Positions 23,716 through 34,115 of a stretch of DNA of 64,000 bases are shown here, piece after piece (position 1 is the stretch's first letter; every line of letters starts with the position of its first letter). This DNA is from Haloferax elongans ATCC BAA-1513 (lineage in GTDB: Archaea; Halobacteriota; Halobacteria; Halobacteriales; Haloferacaceae). The DNA is taken from the NCBI RefSeq assembly GCF_000336755.1, contig NZ_AOLK01000022.1, positions 44,276 to 108,275 on the forward strand, read 5' to 3'. A program made the position numbers and the translations under genes. The notes beneath the pieces are model-generated. The model was not told the origin of the DNA, searched no databases, and saw nothing but the letters and a program-made list of their open reading frames with translations.

Positions 23716-24462
23716 ATGCAGGCAACTATCCGAAACCTGAACGGCGAGGACGCAGGCAGCGTCGAGCTGCCGGAGGTCTTCGAGACGGACTACCGTCCGG
23801 ACCTCATCAAGCGTGCTGTCGTCGCCGCGCAGGCTAACCGAAAACAGCCGTACGGTTCCGACCCTTACGCCGGCATGCGAACGCCGGCAGAGTCCATGGG
23901 CAGCGGTCGCGGCATGTCCCACGACCCACGCCAGAACGGTGTGGCCCGACGTGTCCCGCACGCCGTCTCCGGTCGCCGCGCACACCCGCCGAAGGCCGAG
24001 AAGGACCAGGGCAAGGAAATCAACACAAAGGAGCGTAAGCTCGCCGTTCGCTCGGCACTCGCCGCCACGACAAACCCCGAAATCGTTCGTGAGCGCGGGC
24101 ACGAGTTCGAGGACGACCTCGAACTTCCGCTCGTCGTCTCCGACGACTTCGACGACCTCGTCAAGACGAAGGAGGTCGTCGACCTCCTGCAGTCGCTTGG
24201 CGTCTACGGCGACATCGAGCGCTCCGAAGAGAACAAGAAGGTGAAGAGTGGCCAGGGTAAGCTCCGTGGCCGCAAGTACACGCGTCCGAAGTCCATTCTC
24301 TTCGTGACGGCCGAGGAGCCCTCGAAGGCTGCTCGCAACCTCGCCGGTGTCGACGTCGCTACCGCGGCGAACGTCTCCGCCGAGGACCTCGCGCCCGGTA
24401 CGCACGCCGGTCGCCTCACCATCTTCACCGAGAGTGCACTCGAGGAGGTCGCAGAACGATGA
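23716..24462 (+). CDS. rpl4: Large-subunit ribosomal protein L4 (uL4)
   Basis: 248-residue uL4 of the archaeal L4/L1e type, lining the exit tunnel. It starts MQATIRNLNGEDAGSVELP. The long tunnel loop contains SMGSGRGMSHDPRQNGVARR and HAVSGRRAHPPKAEKD. It ends HAGRLTIFTESALEEVAER. It begins 3 bp after rpl3 and overlaps rpl23 by four bases. Confidence 0.97.
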   Translation: MQATIRNLNGEDAGSVELPEVFETDYRPDLIKRAVVAAQANRKQPYGSDPYAGMRTPAESMGSGRGMSHDPRQNGVARRVPHAVSGRRAHPPKAEKDQGKEINTKERKLAVRSALAATTNPEIVRERGHEFEDDLELPLVVSDDFDDLVKTKEVVDLLQSLGVYGDIERSEENKKVKSGQGKLRGRKYTRPKSILFVTAEEPSKAARNLAGVDVATAANVSAEDLAPGTHAGRLTIFTESALEEVAER

Positions 24463-24710
24463 GCATCATCGAACACCCGCTGGTCACAGAGAAGGCGATG
24501 AACGCGATGGACTTCGACAACAAGCTCCAGTTCATCGTCCACGTCGATGCGACCAAGTCTGACATCAAGGACGAAATCGAGTCGCGTTACGACGTGACCA
24601 TCGACAAAGTCAACACGCAGGTTACGATGAAAGGAAAGAAGAAAGCAACCGTTCGTCTCACCGAAGACGACGACGCGCAGGAAGTCGCGTCGCGAATTGG
24701 GGTGTTCTAA
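24459..24710 (+). CDS. rpl23: Large-subunit ribosomal protein L23 (uL23)
   Basis: 83-residue uL23, which sits at the tunnel exit and docks SRP and the Sec channel. MSIIEHPLVTEKAMNAMD and the VHVDATKSDIKDEIESRY strand-helix are typical, as is VNTQVTMKGKKKATVRL. The ATGA overlap with rpl4 implies coupled translation. Confidence 0.96.
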   Translation: MSIIEHPLVTEKAMNAMDFDNKLQFIVHVDATKSDIKDEIESRYDVTIDKVNTQVTMKGKKKATVRLTEDDDAQEVASRIGVF

Positions 24711-24712
24711 CC

Positions 24713-25438
24713 ATGGGACGCCGCATTCAGGGCCAGCGTCGTGGTCGCGGTACGTCCACTTTCCGGGCGCCATCGCACCGCTACAAGGCCGAACTCTCGC
24801 ACAAGAAATCCGAGGACGACGGCACCATCTCGGGCACGGTCGTCAGCATCGAGCACGACCCCGCCCGCAGTGCGCCTATCGCCCTCGTCGAGTTCGAGGA
24901 CGAACAGCGCATGATTCTCGTCCCCGAGGGCGTCGCCGTCGGCGAAGAGCTTCAGATCGGCATCTCCGCCGAAATCAAACCCGGCAACACGCTGCCACTC
25001 GCCGAGATTCCCGAGGGTGTTCCCGTCTGTAACGTCGAGCGTCAGCCCGGCGACGGTGGGAAGTTCGCCCGCGCATCCGGTGTCAGCGCGCAGCTTCTCT
25101 CGCACGACCGCGAGGTCGCTGTCGTGAAGCTGCCGTCGGGTGAGGTCAAGCGCCTCAACCCCACCTGCCGAGCCACCATCGGCGTCGTCGCCGGTGGCGG
25201 CCGCACGGAGAAGCCGTTCGTCAAGGCAGGGAAGAAGTACCACAAGATGAAAGCGCGCGGTATCAAGTGGCCGCGTGTCCGTGGTGTTGCCATGAACGCC
25301 GTCGACCACCCGTTCGGTGGCGGTGGCCGACAGCACCCAGGTCAGCCGAAGTCCGTCTCGCGGAACGCTCCGCCGGGCCGGAAGGTCGGTGACATCGCCT
25401 CCAAGCGCACCGGTCGCGGTGGAAAGGGAGGTAACTGA
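24713..25438 (+). CDS. rpl2: Large-subunit ribosomal protein L2 (uL2)
   Basis: 241-residue uL2. The start [20 protein letters not shown] and the C-terminal [17 protein letters not shown], containing the conserved histidine implicated in peptidyl transferase architecture, identify it. It lies 2 bp after rpl23. A perfect GGAGGT (25427-25432) near its end serves rps19. Confidence 0.97.
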   Translation: MGRRIQGQRRGRGTSTFRAPSHRYKAELSHKKSEDDGTISGTVVSIEHDPARSAPIALVEFEDEQRMILVPEGVAVGEELQIGISAEIKPGNTLPLAEIPEGVPVCNVERQPGDGGKFARASGVSAQLLSHDREVAVVKLPSGEVKRLNPTCRATIGVVAGGGRTEKPFVKAGKKYHKMKARGIKWPRVRGVAMNAVDHPFGGGGRQHPGQPKSVSRNAPPGRKVGDIASKRTGRGGKGGN

Positions 25439-25440
25439 AC

Positions 25441-25863
25441 ATGAGCACGCAATACCGTACCGGCCGCGAAGGTGAGTTCACCTACCGTGGCTACACGCTC
25501 GAAGAGCTGCAGGATATGGAGCTCGAAGAAGTTGCGGAACTGCTCCCCGCTCGTCAGCGGCGAACCATCACCCGTGGCCTCTCGACCGAACAGCAGAAGC
25601 TGCTCGAGAAGGTCCGAGACAAGACGGAAGAGGAGACGGCAAACGCGCCTATCCGCACGCACCTGCGTGACATGCCGATTCTTCCTTCCTTCGTCGAGCT
25701 CACCTTCGCCGTCTACGACGGGAAAGAGTTCGAGCGCGTCAAGATTCAGCCCGAGATGATCGGACACTACCTTGGCGAGTTCCAGCTCACCCGCACGTCG
25801 GTCGAGCACGGTCAGGCCGGTATCGGCGCGACCCGGTCTTCGAAGTTCGTGCCGCTCAAATAA
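25441..25863 (+). CDS. rps19: Small-subunit ribosomal protein S19 (uS19)
   Basis: 140-residue uS19 in the head of the 30S subunit. [20 protein letters not shown] and the C-terminal [20 protein letters not shown] with RSSKFVPLK are the family core. The N-terminal 60 residues form the archaeal/eukaryotic S15-type extension. It is preceded by a strong Shine-Dalgarno inside rpl2. Confidence 0.97.
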   Translation: MSTQYRTGREGEFTYRGYTLEELQDMELEEVAELLPARQRRTITRGLSTEQQKLLEKVRDKTEEETANAPIRTHLRDMPILPSFVELTFAVYDGKEFERVKIQPEMIGHYLGEFQLTRTSVEHGQAGIGATRSSKFVPLK

Positions 25864-25866
25864 ACC

Positions 25867-26328
25867 ATGGGAATCAACTACAGCGTCGAGGCCGACCCGG
25901 AAACCACGGCCAAAGGTATGCTCCGGGACCGGCCCATCAGCATCAAGCACAGTAAGGCCATCTCCCGCGCCATCAAGGGGATGACCGTCGCCGACGCAGA
26001 GGAGTACCTCGAAGCCGTCATCGACGGCGAGCGGTCGGTTCCGTTCAAGCAGCACAACTCCGGTGTGGGTCACCGGAGCGACATCGAGGGCTGGGACGCA
26101 GGACGATACCCTGAGAAGGCGTCCAAGGCGTTCCTCGAGCTCCTGGAAAACGTTCGCAACAACGCGACCGAACAGGGCTTCGACGGACCTGCGATGGAGA
26201 TCAAGCACGTCGCCGCCCACAAGGTCGGCGAACGTCCGGGTCGGAAGCCCCGCGCATTCGGCCGGGCAGACCCGTGGAACACCCCAATCTGTGACGTCGA
26301 ACTCATCATCGAGGAGGTCGAGGAATAA
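25867..26328 (+). CDS. rpl22: Large-subunit ribosomal protein L22 (uL22)
   Basis: 153-residue archaeal uL22, starting [20 protein letters not shown]. The tunnel beta-hairpin region contains [20 protein letters not shown], and the end IEEVEE is acidic. It overlaps the rps3 start by one base (TAATG). Confidence 0.96.
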   Translation: MGINYSVEADPETTAKGMLRDRPISIKHSKAISRAIKGMTVADAEEYLEAVIDGERSVPFKQHNSGVGHRSDIEGWDAGRYPEKASKAFLELLENVRNNATEQGFDGPAMEIKHVAAHKVGERPGRKPRAFGRADPWNTPICDVELIIEEVEE

Positions 26329-27230
26329 TGGCTGACGAACACCAATTCATCGAAGACGGACTGCAGAAGTCCCAAATCGACGAGTTCTTCGCAGAGGAAC
26401 TCGGCCGCGCCGGCTACGGCGGCATGGACGTCGCCAAGACGCCGATGGGCACTCAGATCGTGCTCAAGGCCGAAAAGCCCGGGATGGTCATCGGGAAAGG
26501 CGGGAAGAACATCCGCAAGGTCACCCGCGAACTCGAAGAGCGATTCAACCTCGACGACCCCCAGATCGACGTGCAGGAAGTCGACGAGCCGGACCTCAAC
26601 GCCCGGATCGTCGCCGACCGCCTCGCCAACGCACTCGAGCGTGGCTGGTACTTCCGCAAAGCGGGTCACACGACCATCGACCGTATCATGGACGCCGGCG
26701 CCCTCGGTGCCGAAATCGTCCTGTCCGGGAAGGTCACTGGTGCCCGCTCGCGCGTGGAGAAGTTCAACCGTGGCTACATCAAGCACAACGGTGAGCCTGC
26801 TCAGGAGATCGTCGACGAAGGCCAGGGTGTCGCAGTCATGAAGCTCGGCACCATTGGCGTCACCGTCAAGATCATCCCGCCGGGAGCGCGCCTCCCCGAC
26901 GACTTCGAAGTCGAGGAAGACGCAGAGCCCGAAGCGGTCGAGCAGTTCGAAGAGCCCGAGAGCGTCGAGGACCTCCTCGAAGAGGAGCCGGAAGAAGTTC
27001 CGGACGTCTCCGAGGAAGCCGAACCCGAGACGGACGCCGTCGACGAGGAAGTCGTCGAGGAAGCCGTCGAGGAAGTTGTTGACGACGACGAGGAAGTCGT
27101 CGAAGACGACGCCGACGCCGATGCCGACGACGAGGAAGCCGTCGAGGAAGAACTCGACGAAGACGTCGCCGAAGAGGCGGCCGACCTCGTCGCCGAGATG
27201 GAAGACGAAGACGAAACGGAGGAGGAATAA
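26328..27230 (+). CDS. rps3: Small-subunit ribosomal protein S3 (uS3) with long acidic tail
   Basis: 300-residue uS3, about 90 longer than non-halophile homologues. The KH domain has [18 protein letters not shown] (about 47-64), and the C-terminal S3 domain runs from [22 protein letters not shown] [17 protein letters not shown] to [16 protein letters not shown]. Residues from about 188 to 300 are almost only Glu, Asp and Val with repeated [14 protein letters not shown] units, an extreme halophilic extension. S3 lines the mRNA entry channel. rpl29 starts immediately after the stop. Confidence 0.96.
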   Translation: MADEHQFIEDGLQKSQIDEFFAEELGRAGYGGMDVAKTPMGTQIVLKAEKPGMVIGKGGKNIRKVTRELEERFNLDDPQIDVQEVDEPDLNARIVADRLANALERGWYFRKAGHTTIDRIMDAGALGAEIVLSGKVTGARSRVEKFNRGYIKHNGEPAQEIVDEGQGVAVMKLGTIGVTVKIIPPGARLPDDFEVEEDAEPEAVEQFEEPESVEDLLEEEPEEVPDVSEEAEPETDAVDEEVVEEAVEEVVDDDEEVVEDDADADADDEEAVEEELDEDVAEEAADLVAEMEDEDETEEE

Positions 27231-27443
27231 ATGGCGATCCTCTACACTGACGAAATCCGCGACATGACGGCTGCAGAGCGCGAAGCCGAGCTCGAAGAGC
27301 TCGAGACCGAGCTGCTCAACACCAAGGCCGTGCAGGCCGCGGGTGGCGCACCGGACAACCCCGGTCGCGTTGCCGAACTGAAGCGCACTGTCGCGCGGAT
27401 CAAGACGATCCAGCGCGAAGAAGGCGACTTCGACGAAGAATAA
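27231..27443 (+). CDS. rpl29: Large-subunit ribosomal protein L29 (uL29)
   Basis: 70-residue two-helix protein at the exit tunnel next to L23. It starts [20 protein letters not shown] and contains [20 protein letters not shown] and [16 protein letters not shown], the uL29 signature. There is no gap to rps3. Confidence 0.95.
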   Translation: MAILYTDEIRDMTAAEREAELEELETELLNTKAVQAAGGAPDNPGRVAELKRTVARIKTIQREEGDFDEE

Positions 27444-27445
27444 CG

Positions 27446-27883
27446 ATGCCACTCACACCCGAGACACTCACACGACACGAACTCAACGGCCTCAACGTCG
27501 AGGTCGTCGACGCAGCGAACCCCGACTTGGTCGGGATAGCTGGGCGTGTCGTCGTCGAGACCATGCAAACCATCATGGTCGACGACGGGTCTCGGGTGCG
27601 GCAGGTGCCAAAGCAAGGCGCAACATTCCAGTTCGAAATTCCGCGTACAGATGAAGCCGCCGACGCCGCGAAGGTGTCGGGGACCACGTCCAAACTTCGG
27701 TCGGAAACTGCTGGTAGATTTGAAACCAGTCAGTCTTACCGGCGTTCCGAGACACACTCGGACGCTTCTCGGAGTTCCTCCGAGAATTGCGAGGGCGTGG
27801 CCTACGTTACGGTGGATGGCGCACGACTGCTCTCACGACCCGCCCTGCGCACCGAAACTACAGGTGACTCGAAATGGCGATAG
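27446..27883 (+). CDS. rnp1: Ribonuclease P protein component 1 (Rpp29/Pop4)
   Basis: 145-residue archaeal RNase P protein that helps the catalytic RNA remove tRNA 5' leaders. The Sm-like barrel is visible as [35 protein letters not shown] and [16 protein letters not shown] (to about residue 65). It resumes as [19 protein letters not shown] near the end. Between, residues 67-116 are a Ser/Thr/Arg-rich, low-hydrophobicity insert ([20 protein letters not shown]) unlike the acidic norm of the operon. It overlaps rps17 by 10 bp, the usual archaeal arrangement. Confidence 0.93.
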   Translation: MPLTPETLTRHELNGLNVEVVDAANPDLVGIAGRVVVETMQTIMVDDGSRVRQVPKQGATFQFEIPRTDEAADAAKVSGTTSKLRSETAGRFETSQSYRRSETHSDASRSSSENCEGVAYVTVDGARLLSRPALRTETTGDSKWR

Positions 27884-28218
27884 GACTAGACGTTCCAATG
27901 CCTCCGGAGCCAGAAGACTCCGAGGCGTACGACTATGAGAAGTGTCCGTTCTACGGCTCGCTCTCCGTCCGGGGTCAGACCCTGGAGGGGACGGTCGTCT
28001 CGACGGACATGGAAAAGACCGTCATCGTCGAGCGGGAGTACGACGTATTCGTTCCGAAGTACGACCGCTACATGAAGCGACGTTCCCGCATCCCGGCACA
28101 CGTGCCGGGCGTGCTCGACGACGTCGCTGTCGGTGACGAAGTAACAATTGCGGAGACCCGACCTCTCTCGAAGACGAAATCCCACGTCGTCGTCGAGATT
28201 ATGGGAGGTGACGAGTGA
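27874..28218 (+). CDS. rps17: Small-subunit ribosomal protein S17 (uS17)
   Basis: 114-residue uS17, an OB-fold primary 16S rRNA binder. Core signatures are [20 protein letters not shown] and [18 protein letters not shown], then [20 protein letters not shown]. The N-terminal 35 residues are the archaeal extension with an FYGSLSVRG strand. It starts within rnp1, and its TGA shares its last base with the rpl14 start. Confidence 0.96.
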   Translation: MAIGLDVPMPPEPEDSEAYDYEKCPFYGSLSVRGQTLEGTVVSTDMEKTVIVEREYDVFVPKYDRYMKRRSRIPAHVPGVLDDVAVGDEVTIAETRPLSKTKSHVVVEIMGGDE

Positions 28219-28616
28219 TGGAAGCGCTCAAAGCAGACATCACCAAGGGAATCGCTCGCGGTTCGCTGGTCACATGTGCCGACAACACTGGCGCACGTGA
28301 ACTCAAGATTATCAGCGTCGCGGGTTACTCCGGCACGAAGAACCGCCACCCCAAGGCAGGCATCGGGGACAAGGTGACCGTCTCGGTCACCAAGGGTACC
28401 CCCGAGATGCGCCGCCAGGTGCTCGAAGCCGTTGTCGTCCGCCAGCGGAAATCTATCCGCCGGCCGGACGGAACGCGCGTGAAGTTCGAGGACAACGCCG
28501 CCGTCATCATCGACGAGATGGAAGAGCCTCGCGGGACCGAAATCAAGGGTCCCATCGCGCGTGAAGTGGCCGAGCGCTTCGGGAGTATCGCATCGACGGC
28601 TACGATGATTGTATAG
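28218..28616 (+). CDS. rpl14: Large-subunit ribosomal protein L14 (uL14)
   Basis: 132-residue uL14 at the subunit interface and translational GTPase region. [34 protein letters not shown] and [16 protein letters not shown] [18 protein letters not shown] identify it. I use the ATG at 28218, one codon after an in-frame GTG. GGAGGT lies 9 bp upstream. Confidence 0.96.
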   Translation: MEALKADITKGIARGSLVTCADNTGARELKIISVAGYSGTKNRHPKAGIGDKVTVSVTKGTPEMRRQVLEAVVVRQRKSIRRPDGTRVKFEDNAAVIIDEMEEPRGTEIKGPIAREVAERFGSIASTATMIV

Positions 28617-28617
28617 T

Positions 28618-28974
28618 ATGACTCGACAACCGCGCAAACAGCGAATTCAGTCTCGCGACGCCCCGCTCCACGAGCGGCAAAAGCAGGTCCGCGCAACCCT
28701 GACGACCGACCTCCGCGAGGAGTACGGTCAGCGAAACGTCCGCGTCAACGCGGGCGACACCGTCGAGGTTCTCCGCGGCGACTTCGCCGGCGAAGAAGGC
28801 GAAGTCACCGAGGTCGACCTCACCGACGCCGTCATCTACGTCGACGGCGTCACCGTGGCTAAGGCCGATGGTGAAGAGGTTCCGCGTCCGCTTCAGGCCA
28901 GCAACGTCCGTGTGACCGAGCTGGACCTCGAAGACGACGTCCGCGAGGCCCGACTCAAGGAGGATAACGAATGA
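28618..28974 (+). CDS. rpl24: Large-subunit ribosomal protein L24 (uL24)
   Basis: 118-residue uL24, an assembly initiator with a KOW motif seen as [20 protein letters not shown]. The N-terminus [20 protein letters not shown] is the archaeal type. The ATG at 28618 was chosen rather than a start three codons upstream inside rpl14. It overlaps rps4e by four bases. Confidence 0.95.
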   Translation: MTRQPRKQRIQSRDAPLHERQKQVRATLTTDLREEYGQRNVRVNAGDTVEVLRGDFAGEEGEVTEVDLTDAVIYVDGVTVAKADGEEVPRPLQASNVRVTELDLEDDVREARLKEDNE

Positions 28975-29672
28975 CTCGACACCAGAAGCGACTGTCCGTA
29001 CCGAAGTCCTGGCCGGTCGAGCGCAAGGAAGGCACGTTCACGGTCAAGGCCGGTGCAGGTCCGCACGGCGAGGCGGGGGTTCCCCTGCTCATCGTCCTGC
29101 GCGACGTGCTCGGTTACGTGGACTCGAAGAAGGAGGCGCAGTACGCCCTCAACCAGCAGAGTGTGCTGGTCAACGGCGACGCTGTCTCCGACGTTCGACG
29201 CCCCATCGGGATGTTCGACATCCTGGCGTTCACCGAGCGTGAGGAGTACTACCGCGTCTTCCCCGACGAGGGTGGCCGTCTATCGCTCACTCTCATCGAC
29301 GCCGACTCGGCGTCGAGCCGTCTCGGGAAGATCGTCCGCAAGTCGCAGGTCACTGGCGGCAACTTCCAGCTGACCCTGCACGACGGTTCCAACATCGTCG
29401 TCGAAGACGCCTCGGAGTACACCAACAAGGACTCCATCGTCGTCGACAACGAGTCGAAGGATATCGTCGCGCACTTCCCCTACGAGGAAGGTGCGCTCGT
29501 GACTGCCGTTGCCGGTTCTCACGCCGGTGACATCGGCGAAATCGACGAGATTATCGTCACGCCGGGCAGCGGAAACAACTCCGTCATCGTCGACAACGAA
29601 GACGGCGGGTTCGAGACCATCGAACAGTACGTCGTCGTCATCGACGAGAACTTCACGGGTGATGACGAATGA
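28971..29672 (+). CDS. rps4e: Small-subunit ribosomal protein S4e (eS4)
   Basis: 233-residue eS4, found only in archaea and eukaryotes. It starts [20 protein letters not shown]. An S4-like RNA-binding segment ([19 protein letters not shown]) and a KOW-like segment near the end ([20 protein letters not shown]) are in the normal order. Four-base overlaps tie it to rpl24 and rpl5. Confidence 0.96.
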   Translation: MTRHQKRLSVPKSWPVERKEGTFTVKAGAGPHGEAGVPLLIVLRDVLGYVDSKKEAQYALNQQSVLVNGDAVSDVRRPIGMFDILAFTEREEYYRVFPDEGGRLSLTLIDADSASSRLGKIVRKSQVTGGNFQLTLHDGSNIVVEDASEYTNKDSIVVDNESKDIVAHFPYEEGALVTAVAGSHAGDIGEIDEIIVTPGSGNNSVIVDNEDGGFETIEQYVVVIDENFTGDDE

Positions 29673-30187
29673 GCGAGGCAGAATTCCACGAGATGCGCGA
29701 GCCGCGCATCGAAAAGGTCGTCGTCCACATGGGCGTCGGCGAAGGTGGTCGTGAACTCGCAAACGCCGAAGACATCCTCGAGGAAATCACGGGCCAAGAG
29801 AGCGTCCAGACACTCTCGGGCCGTGCCTCGGTGGACTTCGGCGTCCGCCGTGGCGAACCCGTCGGCGCGAAGGTCACCCTCCGCGGTGACAACGCCGTCG
29901 AGTTCCTCGAAACCGCGCTCCCGATTTCGGACCTCGCCCGCTCGTCGTTCGACGAGACGGGGAACTTCGGCTTCGGCGTCGAAGAGCACACCGAGTTCCC
30001 GAGCCAGGAGTACGACCCGCAGATCGGTATCTACGGACTGGACGTGACGGTCAACCTCGTCCGCCCCGGATACCGTGTGAAGAAGCGCGACAAGCGTTCT
30101 CGTCAGATTCCGTCGTCCCACCGGATGACCATCGACGACGCTGTCGCGTTCATCGAATCCACGTTCGACGTGGAGGTTGAAGAATGA
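29669..30187 (+). CDS. rpl5: Large-subunit ribosomal protein L5 (uL5)
   Basis: 172-residue uL5, which carries 5S rRNA into the large subunit. [19 protein letters not shown] near the start and [17 protein letters not shown] are diagnostic. The end [20 protein letters not shown] is the archaeal form. It overlaps rps14 by four bases. Confidence 0.96.
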   Translation: MSEAEFHEMREPRIEKVVVHMGVGEGGRELANAEDILEEITGQESVQTLSGRASVDFGVRRGEPVGAKVTLRGDNAVEFLETALPISDLARSSFDETGNFGFGVEEHTEFPSQEYDPQIGIYGLDVTVNLVRPGYRVKKRDKRSRQIPSSHRMTIDDAVAFIESTFDVEVEE

Positions 30188-30360
30188 GCGACAGCGAAAC
30201 AGAACAGACGGGCGAGCACGCAAGCCGCCGCACCGGCCAGGAGAACGAGTGCCGGCGCTGCGGTCGAAAGCAGGGACTTGTCGGCAAGTACGACATCAAC
30301 CTGTGCCGCCAGTGCTTCCGAGAGATCGCCCGCGAGATGGGATTCAAGAAGTACCGATAA
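30184..30360 (+). CDS. rps14: Small-subunit ribosomal protein S14 type Z (uS14)
   Basis: 58-residue zinc-binding uS14. Four cysteines, CRRCGRKQ and LCRQCFRE, form the zinc knuckle, followed by [11 protein letters not shown] at the C-terminus. The first 18 residues are an acidic halophile extension. It is read from ATG 30184 to TAA at 30358-30360, overlapping rpl5 by four bases. Confidence 0.96.
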   Translation: MSDSETEQTGEHASRRTGQENECRRCGRKQGLVGKYDINLCRQCFREIAREMGFKKYR

Positions 30361-30363
30361 GCC

Positions 30364-30756
30364 ATGGCTGACAACGATCCACTCAGTAGCGCACTCTCCG
30401 GTGTGAACAACGCCGAAAGTGTCGGACACCTGTCCCACGAGATCCAGCCCGCCTCTAACATCATCGGCTCCGTCCTCGAGGTCTTCTACGACCGAGGGTA
30501 CGTCGACGGCTTCGAGTTCGTCGACGACGGCAAGGCCGGTAAGTTCGAGGTTGAACTGAAAGGCGCCATCAACAAGTGTGGCGTCGTCAAGCCGCGATAC
30601 TCCGCGGGCGCCGACGACTTCGAGAAGTGGGAGAAGCGATTCCTCCCCGCTCGTGACTACGGCGCGCTCATCGTCACGACGAGCCACGGCGTCATGAGCC
30701 ACTACGAGGCCCGCGACCAGGGTATCGGTGGCCAGATAATCGCCTACGTCTACTAG
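30364..30756 (+). CDS. rps8: Small-subunit ribosomal protein S8 (uS8)
   Basis: 130-residue uS8, which binds helix 21 of 16S r[23 protein letters not shown] and the conserved C-terminal end [20 protein letters not shown] are typical of archaeal uS8. It is 3 bp after rps14. Confidence 0.96.
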   Translation: MADNDPLSSALSGVNNAESVGHLSHEIQPASNIIGSVLEVFYDRGYVDGFEFVDDGKAGKFEVELKGAINKCGVVKPRYSAGADDFEKWEKRFLPARDYGALIVTTSHGVMSHYEARDQGIGGQIIAYVY

Positions 30757-30760
30757 AATC

Positions 30761-31297
30761 ATGAGTCGAGTAGAAATCCAAATTCCAGACGACGTGTCCG
30801 CCGAGGTCGACAACCTCGAACTCACCGTCGAGGGTCCCGAAGGGAGCGTCACGCGACGCCTTTGGTACCCGAACGTCTCGGTCACCGTCGAAGACGGTGC
30901 CGTGGTCATCGAGACCAACGTCACGAACGCGAAGACGAACGCGACGGTCGGTACCTTCGAGAGCCACGTGAACAACATGATTCACGGCGTCGCCGACGGC
31001 TGGGAGTACAAGATGGAAGTTCACTACGCTCACTTCCCAATGCAAGTGAACGTCGAAGGTGACGACGTCGTCATCAAGAACTTCCTCGGTGAGAAAGCTC
31101 CCCGACGGACGACCGTCCGCGGCGACACCAACGTACAGGTCGACGGCGAAGAAGTCACCCTGACGGGCCCCTCCAAGGAGGACGTCGGGCAGACTGCCGC
31201 CGACATCGAACAGCTCACTCGCGTCAAGGACAAGGACACTCGCGTGTTCTCCGACGGCGTGTACATCACGCAGAAACCGAAGACTGGTGATGCCTAA
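30761..31297 (+). CDS. rpl6: Large-subunit ribosomal protein L6 (uL6)
   Basis: 178-residue uL6 near the sarcin-ricin loop, with two similar alpha/beta domains. It starts [20 protein letters not shown] and contains [20 protein letters not shown] and [19 protein letters not shown]. It overlaps rpl32e by one base. Confidence 0.96.
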   Translation: MSRVEIQIPDDVSAEVDNLELTVEGPEGSVTRRLWYPNVSVTVEDGAVVIETNVTNAKTNATVGTFESHVNNMIHGVADGWEYKMEVHYAHFPMQVNVEGDDVVIKNFLGEKAPRRTTVRGDTNVQVDGEEVTLTGPSKEDVGQTAADIEQLTRVKDKDTRVFSDGVYITQKPKTGDA

Positions 31298-32001
31298 TGT
31301 CGGAAGAAATCACAGCACTCGAAGACATCAGCGGTGTCGGCCCATCGAAGGCCGACGCGCTCCGCGAAGCTGGCTTCGAATCTGTCGACGACGTACAGGC
31401 CGCAAGCCAGTCTGAGCTGGCCGAAGTCGACGGCATCGGCAACGCGCTCGCCGCGCGTATCAAAGCCGACGTCGGTGGTCTCGAGGTCTCCGAAGAGGCC
31501 GAGGCCGAAGTCGAAGACGAGTCCGAAGCCGAAGAGGAAGAGCCAGAAGAAGACGTCGAGACGGAGCTTCAGCCCCGCGGTCACGCGGACAAGAAGCCCC
31601 AGCTCGACGACGAGACGGCTCGCGCGCTGGCGCAGAAGCGCCGCGAAGGCAAGCCGCAGTTCAACCGACAGGACTACCACAAGAAGAAGCGCACGCCCAA
31701 ATCGTGGCGTCGCCCCCGTGGTACCCTGTCCAAGCAGCGTATCGGCATCAAGGGCAAGGGCCCGAAGGTGGAAGCGGGTTACCGCACGCCGAAGGCCGCC
31801 CGCGGACTGCACCCGTCCGGCTTCGAGGAAGTTCGCGTCCACAACGTGGACGACCTCGAAGGCGTCGACGGCGACACGCAGGCCGTGCGAATCGCCTCCT
31901 CGGTCGGCGCGCGCAAGCGCGAGCGTATCGAGGAAGTGTGTGAGGACCGCGAGATTCGCGTCCTCAACCCCACCTACATCGAAGTCGAGGTGGATAACTG
32001 A
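31297..32001 (+). CDS. rpl32e: Large-subunit ribosomal protein L32e (eL32) with N-terminal HhH domain
   Basis: 234-residue eL32, nearly twice the length of the core protein. Residues 1-58 are a helix-hairpin-helix pair ([39 protein letters not shown]) like those in DNA-binding proteins. An acidic linker ([12 protein letters not shown]) follows. The eL32 core runs from about 95 with [20 protein letters not shown] and [19 protein letters not shown]. The extension is known in haloarchaea. Its function is unclear, and it may affect RNA binding in high salt. Confidence 0.95.
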   Translation: MSEEITALEDISGVGPSKADALREAGFESVDDVQAASQSELAEVDGIGNALAARIKADVGGLEVSEEAEAEVEDESEAEEEEPEEDVETELQPRGHADKKPQLDDETARALAQKRREGKPQFNRQDYHKKKRTPKSWRRPRGTLSKQRIGIKGKGPKVEAGYRTPKAARGLHPSGFEEVRVHNVDDLEGVDGDTQAVRIASSVGARKRERIEEVCEDREIRVLNPTYIEVEVDN

Positions 32002-32456
32002 TGACGGACCTGAAAGCACAGAAGCGAATGGCTGCCGACGTCCTCGACGTTGGCAAGGGTCGCATTTGGTTCGACCCTGACGCACAGGCCGACATCGCGG
32101 AGGCCATCACGCGCGAAGACATCCGTGAACTCGTCGACGAGGGCACGATTCGCGCCAAGGACGCCAAGGGTAACTCCAAGGGTCGCGCACGCGAGCGCGC
32201 CGAGAAGCGTTCCTACGGCCACCGCAAGGGTGCCGGGTCCCGCAAGGGCCGTTCCGGTGCTCGTCAGAACACGAAAGACGCATGGGTCAGCCGAATCCGC
32301 GCTCAGCGCCGTCGCCTCAAGGAACTTCGCGACGAGGGAACGCTCGACAGTTCCCAGTACCGCGAAGTCTACAACAAGGCGTCCGGCGGTGAATTCGATA
32401 GCGTCGACCGGCTCGAAGCATACATCCAGAACAACTACCAGGTGGAGATTCAATAA
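32001..32456 (+). CDS. rpl19e: Large-subunit ribosomal protein L19e (eL19)
   Basis: 151-residue, largely helical and basic eL19. It starts [20 protein letters not shown], and the central SKGRARERAEKRSYGHRKGA with RKGRSGARQ is the rRNA-binding part. Single-base overlaps with rpl32e and rpl18. Confidence 0.96.
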   Translation: MTDLKAQKRMAADVLDVGKGRIWFDPDAQADIAEAITREDIRELVDEGTIRAKDAKGNSKGRARERAEKRSYGHRKGAGSRKGRSGARQNTKDAWVSRIRAQRRRLKELRDEGTLDSSQYREVYNKASGGEFDSVDRLEAYIQNNYQVEIQ

Positions 32457-33010
32457 TGGCGACCGGACCACGATACAAGGTTCCGATGCGACGTCGCCGT
32501 GAAGTCCGGACGGACTACCATCAAAGGTTGCGCCTGCTGAAATCGGGTAAGCCCCGCCTCGTTGCTCGCGTGAGCAACAAGCACGTCAGGGCGCAGCTGG
32601 TCACTCCGGGCTCGAACGGTGACAACACCCACGCTGCAGCGACCTCTGCGGACCTCGCCGAGTACGGCTGGGAAGCCCCCACGGGCAACCTCCCAAGCGC
32701 GTACCTCACGGGGTACCTCGCAGGAAAGCGAGCGCTGGCCGCCGGTCTCGAGGAAGCAGTCCTCGACATCGGCCTCAACACGGCCACGCCCGGCAACAAG
32801 GTCTTCGCAGTGCAAGAGGGTGCGATCGACGCTGGCCTCGAAATCCCCCACAACGACGACGTACTCGCTGACTGGGACCGCAACCGCGGTGTCCACATCG
32901 CTGAGTACGCAGAGCAGCTCGACGAGCCGCTCTACAGTGGAGACTTCGACGCCACGAACCTCCCCGACCACTTCGACGAAGTGCTCGGGAACCTTCAGGA
33001 GGACGAATGA
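32456..33010 (+). CDS. rpl18: Large-subunit ribosomal protein L18 (uL18)
   Basis: 184-residue uL18, a 5S rRNA binder of the archaeal/eukaryotic L5e type. Signatures are [40 protein letters not shown] and [20 protein letters not shown]. The C-terminal 60 residues are the acidic archaeal extension. It overlaps rps5 by four bases. Confidence 0.96.
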   Translation: MATGPRYKVPMRRRREVRTDYHQRLRLLKSGKPRLVARVSNKHVRAQLVTPGSNGDNTHAAATSADLAEYGWEAPTGNLPSAYLTGYLAGKRALAAGLEEAVLDIGLNTATPGNKVFAVQEGAIDAGLEIPHNDDVLADWDRNRGVHIAEYAEQLDEPLYSGDFDATNLPDHFDEVLGNLQEDE

Positions 33011-33651
33011 GCAGAGATAACAACGGCTGGGAGCCGCGAACGCGGCTCGGCCGCATGGTGCAGAACGGCGACGTCACGTCGATGGACCACGCGCTCGAGA
33101 CCGGGCTTCCGCTCAAGGAGCCCCAGATCGTCGACCAACTCCTTCCCGGACTGGACGACGAAGTGCTCGACATCAACATGGTCCAGCGCATGACCGACTC
33201 CGGCCGCCGGGTGAAGTTCCGGTGTGTCGTCGCAGTCGGGAACCGTGACGGCTACCTCGGCTACGCTGAAGCCCGCGACGACCAGGTCGGCGGCGCAATC
33301 CAGAAAGCCATCGAGGTGGCGAAACTGAACATTATCAAGGTTGACCGCGGCTCCGGTTCGTGGGAAGACCGCGCAGGCGGTCTGAACTCCCTCTCCCGCA
33401 AGGCAGAGGGCAAGGCCGGCTCCGTGACGGTCAAGGTCATCCCGGCACCGCAGGGCCTCGGCCTCGCGGCTGCTGAGACCGTCCGCAACATCCTCGAACT
33501 CGCAGGCGTCCAGGACGCTTGGACCAAGAGTGACGGGAACACGCGGACGACCGTCAACCTCGCCAAGGCAACGTACAACGCGCTGAAGAACGCCTCGCAG
33601 TCCCGCACGCCCCGTCGTGCTCGCGAGATTCGACAGGAGGTACGCGAATAA
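33007..33651 (+). CDS. rps5: Small-subunit ribosomal protein S5 (uS5)
   Basis: 214-residue uS5, important for decoding accuracy. The N-terminal double-stranded RNA-binding domain has [20 protein letters not shown], and the C-terminal domain has [20 protein letters not shown] and [19 protein letters not shown]. It overlaps rpl30 by one base. Confidence 0.96.
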   Translation: MSRDNNGWEPRTRLGRMVQNGDVTSMDHALETGLPLKEPQIVDQLLPGLDDEVLDINMVQRMTDSGRRVKFRCVVAVGNRDGYLGYAEARDDQVGGAIQKAIEVAKLNIIKVDRGSGSWEDRAGGLNSLSRKAEGKAGSVTVKVIPAPQGLGLAAAETVRNILELAGVQDAWTKSDGNTRTTVNLAKATYNALKNASQSRTPRRAREIRQEVRE

Positions 33652-34115
33652 TGCAAGCCATCGTTCAGCTTCGCGGTGAAGTCAACATGGCACAGGACGT
33701 CCGTGACACGCTCACGATGCTCAACATCGGCAGCGTGAACCACGCGACGTTCGTTCCCGAGTCGGACACCTACCGTGGCATGATCACGAAGGTCAACGAC
33801 TACGTCGCGCACGGCACGCCGAGCGCCGACGTCGTCGAGACGCTCGTCCGCACGCGCGCCGAGCCCGAAGAGGGCAGCGACGAGATCACCGACGAGTGGG
33901 TTTCCGAGAACACCGACTACGACGACGTTTCCGACCTCGCGTCGGCCGTCGTCGACGAGGAGACGACGCTGCGCAAGCAGGGTCTGTCTCCCGTGCTCCG
34001 ACTGCACCCGCCGCGTGGCGGACACCGCGGTCAGAAGCACGTCACCAAGGAAGGTGGCCAACTCGGAAAGCATACCACCGAGGAGATTGACGAGCTTCTG
34101 GAGGCAATGCGATGA
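33651..34115 (+). CDS. rpl30: Large-subunit ribosomal protein L30 (uL30)
   Basis: 154-residue archaeal uL30, the L7e-like long form. [20 protein letters not shown] and LTMLNIGSVNHATFVPESD open the protein, and VLRLHPPRGGHRGQKHVTKE closes it. It overlaps rpl15 by four bases. Confidence 0.95.
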   Translation: MQAIVQLRGEVNMAQDVRDTLTMLNIGSVNHATFVPESDTYRGMITKVNDYVAHGTPSADVVETLVRTRAEPEEGSDEITDEWVSENTDYDDVSDLASAVVDEETTLRKQGLSPVLRLHPPRGGHRGQKHVTKEGGQLGKHTTEEIDELLEAMR

